From positions 2,093 through 13,460 of the forward strand of contig DHWM01000160.1 of assembly GCA_002413185.1 (NCBI GenBank): DNA of 11,368 nt, in the 5' to 3' direction. This document shows, piece by piece, positions 8,547-11,368 of this stretch. This stretch comes from Actinobacteria bacterium UBA5182. GTDB taxonomy: Bacteria > Actinomycetota > UBA4738. The notes beneath the pieces are model-generated. The model was not told where the DNA came from. It ran no database searches and saw only the letters and a list, made by a program, of their open reading frames with translations. Within the stretch, counting starts at the first letter, position 1, and every line of letters begins with the position of its first letter. Made by a program: the position numbers and the translations under genes.

Positions 8547-8573
8547 CGTCGCTCGCCCCTGCGAACGGCGACG
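8547..8573 (+). terminator. Possible terminator hairpin after tRNA-Leu
   Basis: CGTCGC (8547-8552) pairs with GCGACG (8568-8573), and TCGC/GCGA pair inside around a CCCT loop with an ACG bulge. There is no T-run on either strand. It lies in the convergent gap between the tRNA and the small secreted gene. It could serve either transcript or neither. Confidence 0.35.
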
Positions 8574-8587
8574 GGCACAGGCGCGCG

Positions 8588-8606
8588 CTCGAACAAGTTG
8601 CTCGAG
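8588..8606. repeat. 19-bp near-perfect palindrome downstream of the secreted-protein gene
   Basis: CTCGA.CAA.TTG.TCGAG pairs at eight of nine positions around G8597. It lies 11 bp past the stop of the minus-strand gene ending at 8618. It may be a terminator without T-run or a protein-binding site; sequence alone does not decide. Confidence 0.4.
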
Positions 8607-8617
8607 TCTGAACCGCT

Positions 8618-9124
8618 TCACTCGACGACGAGCGTGGCGCTGAAGTTGCTCGGCATTTCGAGAACCTGGATTAAGTAGGTGCCAGCCTGAAGCGGAGGTA
8701 TTGAAAAGCTCCCGGTGTCAGGCGCAACTACCGGCGAACCAACAAACGCGGCTCTGGTCTCATCGATAGCAAGGAAGCCGTTGGAGGTCTTCCATATAGC
8801 AGGTTTAGCCGTTGGAGAAATCAAGAGGGTCAACGTCGTGGGAGCGTTGTCGGCTGACGCGAATACAGAGTTCGTGAACGTGACTGTGAGGGACTCATCG
8901 GCCGCGGCGTAGTAACAGCTCTGGCTGAAGTCGTCAGTCGAGGAGGCAACTTGGAGGTCGACGGTGGAAGAAGCCGCTCCGGGAGCCGAATTGCAGGCGG
9001 AGACACCGCTGAGACTGCGGTTGCTTCGGACCGTATGCGGCTGAACGTGGACGAGGAGAACGAGCGCGGAAGCGACGACGGCAAAGGAAAGAACCGAGGC
9101 GATCAGGGCGGGCGTCCTCTTCAT
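8618..9124 (-). CDS. Small secreted or membrane-anchored protein of unknown function
   Basis: 168 residues; I do not recognise a family. The N-terminus is MKRTP followed by a hydrophobic stretch (about 7-26) typical of a signal peptide or signal anchor. The rest is rich in Ser, Thr, Ala and Val, with two cysteines (C44, C70) that could form a disulfide outside the cell. The C-terminal part (about 138-168, GSFSIPPLQAGTYLIQV...) alternates hydrophobic residues around a Gly-Thr-Tyr turn, resembling a secreted beta-sandwich such as the pre-peptidase C-terminal type; this is a guess from pattern only. The ATG at 9124 is chosen over the longer frame to 9271 because GGGAGG lies 4 nt upstream and the signal peptide begins there. 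It follows the frameshifted secreted gene by 62 bp on the same strand, so the two may be cotranscribed. Confidence 0.7.
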   Translation of the reverse strand: MKRTPALIASVLSFAVVASALVLLVHVQPHTVRSNRSLSGVSACNSAPGAASSTVDLQVASSTDDFSQSCYYAAADESLTVTFTNSVFASADNAPTTLTLLISPTAKPAIWKTSNGFLAIDETRAAFVGSPVVAPDTGSFSIPPLQAGTYLIQVLEMPSNFSATLVVE

Positions 9125-9186
9125 GGTTCCTCCCTTCTTAGAAAGATCGCGGCCAGCGATATCAGGATGAACGCCGCGTCTGCGCG

Positions 9187-9622
9187 TCATTCCCAACATA
9201 ACGTGTAGCTTCCTCCCTGGTTTGAACACGAGAAGCCGTACTGGATCGTGGGGTTCAGGTAAACAGTCCACGCCCAGTAGTCACCTGACAGTGAAGTGCT
9301 CTGGTCGGAGCACTGCGCGTAGTTCGTTGAGAAGCCATTTGTGCAGCTATCGATGAGACGGCCGCCCGAATCAAAGTGCTGCACAATGACCTTGACGCTC
9401 TGGTTGGTCAGGCAGCTGTTGGACGCCGAAACCTCGTGTTTGTCTGGAGACGACTCGATGTAGAGCATCGTGCCGGCGTCTAAGCAATTGGGCGGGTACA
9501 GGGCCGGCGGGTCCGGGAACGGCCGCCCCGAAGTGATCCGCGAAGGCCAGCTTCGCCTCTACTGCCGCATCGAGAAGAATGAGGAAGGACAGACCCGCCA
9601 GGATTCGGATCCTCACCACCAC
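9187..9622 (-). pseudogene. Small cysteine-rich secreted protein, reading frame broken by one base
   Basis: Two frames each hold half of what looks like one exported protein. From a GTG triplet at 9622-9614 a basic start (VVVRIR) leads into a hydrophobic signal peptide (ILAGLSFLILLDAAVEA) and then HFG. The mature part is in another frame: DPPALYPPNCLDAG, then 93 residues to the stop at 9187, with WAW and six cysteines in all. Deleting one C from the CCCC at 9526-9529 joins them as HFGRPFPDPPALYPPN and gives exactly 145 codons. The mature frame alone has a stop at 9559-9561 and its only ATG (9468) leaves no signal peptide. This may be a true frameshift, a base-call error in the homopolymer, or less likely programmed slippage. 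Function is unknown; six cysteines suggest disulfides outside the cell. The ATG at 9682 is an alternative start but lies upstream of the likely promoter -10. Confidence 0.6.
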
Positions 9623-9666
9623 CCCGCCTAGGGTGCGCCTTCCGTTGCCGTGGCCGAAGCGAGGCA

Positions 9667-9695
9667 AGGGTAGCAGAGTCATCGTTGTCCATCAA
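9667..9695 (-). promoter_or_regulatory. Candidate promoter for the small secreted genes
   Basis: On the minus strand TTGATG is followed by a 17-bp spacer and TACCCT (9672-9667). Transcription from about 9660 would leave a leader near 38 nt before the GTG cluster at 9622-9614. The -10 matches the consensus at only three positions, so this is tentative. Confidence 0.3.
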
Positions 9696-9753
9696 GAGAC
9701 AACTCAAGCGGCTTCGCGGACGCGTCACTCCTTCCCTGGAGTCAGCCGCGCCG

Positions 9754-9771
9754 ACCTACCCTTCGGTAGGT
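9754..9771. terminator. Terminator-like hairpin at the insertion site
   Basis: ACCTACC (9754-9760) pairs fully with GGTAGGT (9765-9771) around a CTTC loop. No T-run follows. It ends about 5 bp before the inferred left end of the insertion sequence. IS110-family elements often choose palindromic or structured targets, so this may be the target rather than part of the element. Confidence 0.45.
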
Positions 9772-9784
9772 TCGAGTAGTCACC

Positions 9785-9800
9785 ATGAGACGGCCGGTCA
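9785..9800 (+). repeat. Left subterminal inverted repeat of the IS1111-type element
   Basis: ATGAGACGGC, two unmatched bases, then GTCA. It mirrors 11099-11114 and lies about 8 bp inside the inferred left end. Its inner half also forms one arm of the hairpin before the transposase start. Confidence 0.75.
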
Positions 9801-9869
9801 CATCCGTGAAGATCGTGGATCACACGCGGACGGGCCGCGCGAGGAGCCACACGCGGAGGTGGACCGGCC
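9792..9869 (+). promoter_or_regulatory. Stem enclosing the transposase ribosome binding site
   Basis: GGCCGGTC (9792-9799) is perfectly complementary to GACCGGCC (9862-9869), the eight bases directly before the transposase ATG. With one bulged G, AC at 9800-9801 also pairs with GT at 9859-9860. The ribosome site GGAGG (9855-9859) abuts this stem. Folding could hold down transposase synthesis; the region may also act as DNA structure at the end. Confidence 0.45.
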
Positions 9870-10883
9870 ATGGACAACGCTACGCACCTGGGCCTGGACG
9901 TGCACAAGGACACCATCGCGGTGGCCGTGCTGCGTCCCGGCCAGCTTGAGCCCGACGAGCGCACCATCCCCAACACGCCGGAGGCTCTGCGCGCGCTCGT
10001 GGGTCGACGCCGATCAGGTCTGGTGGCCTGCTACGAGGCCGGCCCGACCGGCTACGACACCTACCGCCTGCTGACCTCTCTCGGAGTCCCCTGCGACGTC
10101 ATCGCCCCCACGCTCATCCCGCGCCGGGCCGGCCGACGGGTCAAGACCGACCGCATCGATGCCCGGAACCTCGCCCGCCTTCACCGGGCTGGCGAGCTCA
10201 CGGCGATCCGGGTCCCGACGCCCGAGGAGGAGGCCATCCGCGATCTGGTCCGGGTCCGGGAGGACCTCAAGGACGATCGGCGAAGGACCATGCACCGGAT
10301 GAAGAGCTTCCTCCTGCGGCAGGGGCGCCGCTACCCTTCGAAGACCAAGGGGTGGACCGACAAGTACGACAAGTGGATCCACGCCCAGCACTTCGAAGAG
10401 CCCGCCGCCGAGGCCGCGTTCCGCCACTACGTGGCCACCCTCGATGCTCGCCGGGTGGAACTCCGGGGGATCGACTCCCTGTCGGCGGTGACGATCGCAG
10501 CCGAGGTGTGCGACTTCCACCGGTTCGCCACCGCCACACAGTTCATGGCGTTCACCGGCCTGGTTCCCTCGGAGCACTCGAGCGGACGGAGCGAGCACCG
10601 GGGCTCGATCACCAAGACCGGGAACGCCCACCTCCGCCGGGTCCTGGTCGAGGCGGCGTGGAGCTACCGCCACCACCCGGCGGTGGGGATCGAGCTCCGC
10701 CGACGAAGCGAGGGGCAACCCTCCGAGGTCACCGGATACGCCTGGGCGGCCCAGTGCCGGCTGTGCTCGCGGTTTCGCCAGCTGGCCGCCCGCCGCGAGC
10801 ACAACGTGGCGGTCGTGGCGGTGGCCAGGGAGCTGGCCGGGTTCATCTGGGGGATGATGACCGACCGGCTGGCTGTGTCCTGA
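9870..10883 (+). CDS. IS110/IS1111-family transposase (DEDD recombinase)
   Basis: 337-residue RNA-guided recombinase that moves the element through a circular intermediate. The N-terminal RuvC-like DEDD domain (about 4-150) has GLDVHKDT with D10, CYEAGPTGYD with E56, and KTDRIDA with D94 and D97. The C-terminal Transposase_20 domain (about 199-290) starts at RGIDSLSA and carries PSEHSSG (233-239; one of S237/S238 is the expected nucleophile) and GSITKTGNAH (245-254). The end has VAVARELAGFIW. Between the domains, the helix VATLDARRVEL runs straight into RGID. In relatives I recall, roughly 30 more residues of coiled coil and a ...RL...RGI approach lie here, so an in-frame internal deletion is likely. 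Catalytic residues are all present. Start is ATG with GGAGG 10 nt upstream. Confidence 0.92.
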   Translation: MDNATHLGLDVHKDTIAVAVLRPGQLEPDERTIPNTPEALRALVGRRRSGLVACYEAGPTGYDTYRLLTSLGVPCDVIAPTLIPRRAGRRVKTDRIDARNLARLHRAGELTAIRVPTPEEEAIRDLVRVREDLKDDRRRTMHRMKSFLLRQGRRYPSKTKGWTDKYDKWIHAQHFEEPAAEAAFRHYVATLDARRVELRGIDSLSAVTIAAEVCDFHRFATATQFMAFTGLVPSEHSSGRSEHRGSITKTGNAHLRRVLVEAAWSYRHHPAVGIELRRRSEGQPSEVTGYAWAAQCRLCSRFRQLAARREHNVAVVAVARELAGFIWGMMTDRLAVS

Positions 10884-11098
10884 TGCAAGCGTGGGAGCGG
10901 GCGGGCGTGGACCGCGGAAGGATCCTCGCGGACGTTATGCGGCTCACGATCCGCGTTCTTAGTCAGAGGCAGCTTCCGACGAACCGATGATGTGCGGTCC
11001 CGATCCGCGAATACGAGAGTGGTCGATCGTCGCTGCCACGTGCCCGCCCGCCTCCCGCCCCATCGCCTCCCCTACGCGACCGCCCTAAGGGGAGGACT
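10884..11098 (+). ncRNA. Candidate guide (bridge/seeker) RNA in the right end of the element
   Basis: This 215-nt stretch has no credible gene and lies where IS1111-group elements encode their guide RNA. Two hairpins with short stems and large loops are visible. CGCGGA (10927-10932) pairs with TCCGCG (10950-10955) around 17 nt. CGATC (11001-11005) pairs with GATCG (11025-11029) around 19 nt. The second loop contains ATACGAG (11011-11017), identical to the element's right terminus at 11113-11119, as a donor-binding guide should. A 7-nt match can arise by chance in this length at roughly a few percent, so the RNA is inferred from position plus structure. RNA ends are unknown. Confidence 0.55.
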
Positions 11099-11114
11099 TG
11101 ACAAGCCGTCTCAT
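11099..11114 (+). repeat. Right subterminal inverted repeat of the IS1111-type element
   Basis: TGAC, two unmatched bases, then GCCGTCTCAT, the mirror of 9785-9800. It lies about 3-5 bp inside the inferred right end, closer than the left copy, which is the asymmetry known for the IS1111 group. Confidence 0.75.
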
Positions 11115-11119
11115 ACGAG

Positions 11120-11253
11120 CGCCCCCTTTGGTCCACTGGCAATGGCGAATTACTCGTTTGCGCCTGGCCACAGGCCGCTTTCCGGCAAGCGATCGGAACG
11201 AAGCTGAGTATGCTTGCTCGATTGGGCGGTTTGATCAATGAGCACCACACGGC
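11120..11253. other. Right flank of the insertion sequence, no gene seen
   Basis: This 134-bp stretch lies between the element and the possible gene start. It is less GC-rich than the operon. No strong promoter, RNA gene or repeat is evident. Short frames crossing it on both strands have no support. Confidence 0.4.
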
Positions 11254-11368
11254 ATGATCGGGTTTTCGCGCCCGACGGGCCTCCTCGCCGATGGACCGGA
11301 CACACCGCCCACGGACGCGGAGCAGCTCGGAGCCTCTCAGGATCGTGGAACCGATGTGGGGGCCCTGC
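11254..11368 (+). CDS. Possible start of a gene of unknown function (partial at right edge)
   Basis: An ATG at 11254 opens a frame that runs off the edge: MIGFSRPTGLLADGPDTPPT and then more Asp/Gly-rich residues, 38 in all. Codon third positions are mostly G or C, like the real genes here. A stop lies just upstream (11239-11241), so no earlier start is possible. There is no ribosome binding site, and a second frame from ATG 11238 is also open. I do not recognise the product. Confidence 0.25.
   Translation, partial: MIGFSRPTGLLADGPDTPPTDAEQLGASQDRGTDVGAL

Larger units (their letters stand above)
9623..9776. other. Intergenic region between the frameshifted secreted gene and the insertion sequence
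   Basis: No convincing gene. It holds the candidate minus-strand promoter, a GTTGTC/GACAAC hairpin (9684-9703, 8-nt loop) and the ACCTACC/GGTAGGT hairpin at the border of the element. Reading frames that cross it look like shadows. Confidence 0.5.
9777..11119 (+). mobile_element. IS110-family insertion sequence, IS1111 type
   Basis: About 1.34 kb with one transposase gene. The subterminal inverted repeats are ATGAGACGGC..GTCA at 9785-9800 and its mirror TGAC..GCCGTCTCAT at 11099-11114, 14 of 16 positions matching. Subterminal repeats lying unequally from the ends, a short left non-coding end and a long right one are the hallmarks of the IS1111 group. CGAG occurs both at 9773-9776 and 11116-11119, so the crossover probably fell in this shared word. 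The exact ends are uncertain by a few bases. No target duplication longer than that is visible, as expected for the family. Confidence 0.8.

Noticed and set aside
9125..9271. 49-residue N-terminal extension of the secreted protein
   Set aside because: It lacks a ribosome site and would bury the signal peptide inside the protein; the ATG at 9124 has GGGAGG.
9792..9869. Guide RNA in the left end of the element
   Set aside because: The left end is only about 93 nt and the subterminal repeats point to the IS1111 group, in which the RNA lies in the right end.
10963..11250. 95-residue minus-strand frame in the right end of the insertion sequence
   Set aside because: No ribosome site or domain, it crosses the inverted repeat and element border, and the region is better explained as a guide-RNA locus.
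1..11368. CRISPR array, prophage or restriction/defence genes
   Set aside because: No regularly spaced repeats, phage structural genes or defence domains are seen.

Overview
The window is GC-rich DNA from an actinobacterium (Actinomycetota), probably an uncultured or poorly sampled lineage. The evidence is the gene order fhaA-fhaB-pstP-rodA-pbpA-pknA-pknB on one strand with a tRNA-Leu(CAG) just beyond fhaA. This arrangement is characteristic of Actinomycetota and resembles the region near the origin in Mycobacterium tuberculosis. I cannot name a genus from sequence alone.

Positions 1-8242 (minus strand) hold the seven-gene cell-envelope signalling operon, read right to left. It encodes two FHA phosphothreonine readers (FhaA, FhaB), a membrane PP2C phosphatase (PstP), a SEDS glycan polymerase (RodA), a class B transpeptidase (PbpA) and two PASTA-bearing Ser/Thr kinases (PknA, PknB). 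PknB runs off the left edge. Four of the six junctions overlap (GTGA, TGATG, TGATG, ATGA), so translation is probably coupled. A perfect TATAAT lies upstream of fhaA and is the best candidate operon promoter. Together these genes form a loop: kinases sense muropeptide or lipid II outside the cell, phosphorylate targets inside it, FHA proteins bind the phosphothreonines, PstP reverses the mark, and RodA/PbpA build peptidoglycan.

Positions 8406-8489 (plus strand) hold tRNA-Leu(CAG). Positions 8618-9622 (minus strand) hold two small exported proteins of unknown function, in somewhat less GC-rich DNA. The upstream one reads in two frames. Removing one base from a four-C tract at 9526-9529 joins a signal peptide to a six-cysteine mature domain, giving a clean 144-residue protein.

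Positions about 9777-11119 hold an IS110-family insertion sequence of the IS1111 type. I recognise it from a DEDD/serine transposase flanked by unequal non-coding ends (about 93 bp left, about 236 bp right) and by imperfect subterminal inverted repeats at 9785-9800 and 11099-11114. The long right end folds into at least two short-stem, large-loop hairpins, one carrying a 7-nt copy of the element's right terminus. This is what a guide (bridge/seeker) RNA should look like. The transposase seems to lack about 30 residues of the usual linker. The element sits beside a small terminator-like hairpin. The last 250 bases may contain the start of another gene.
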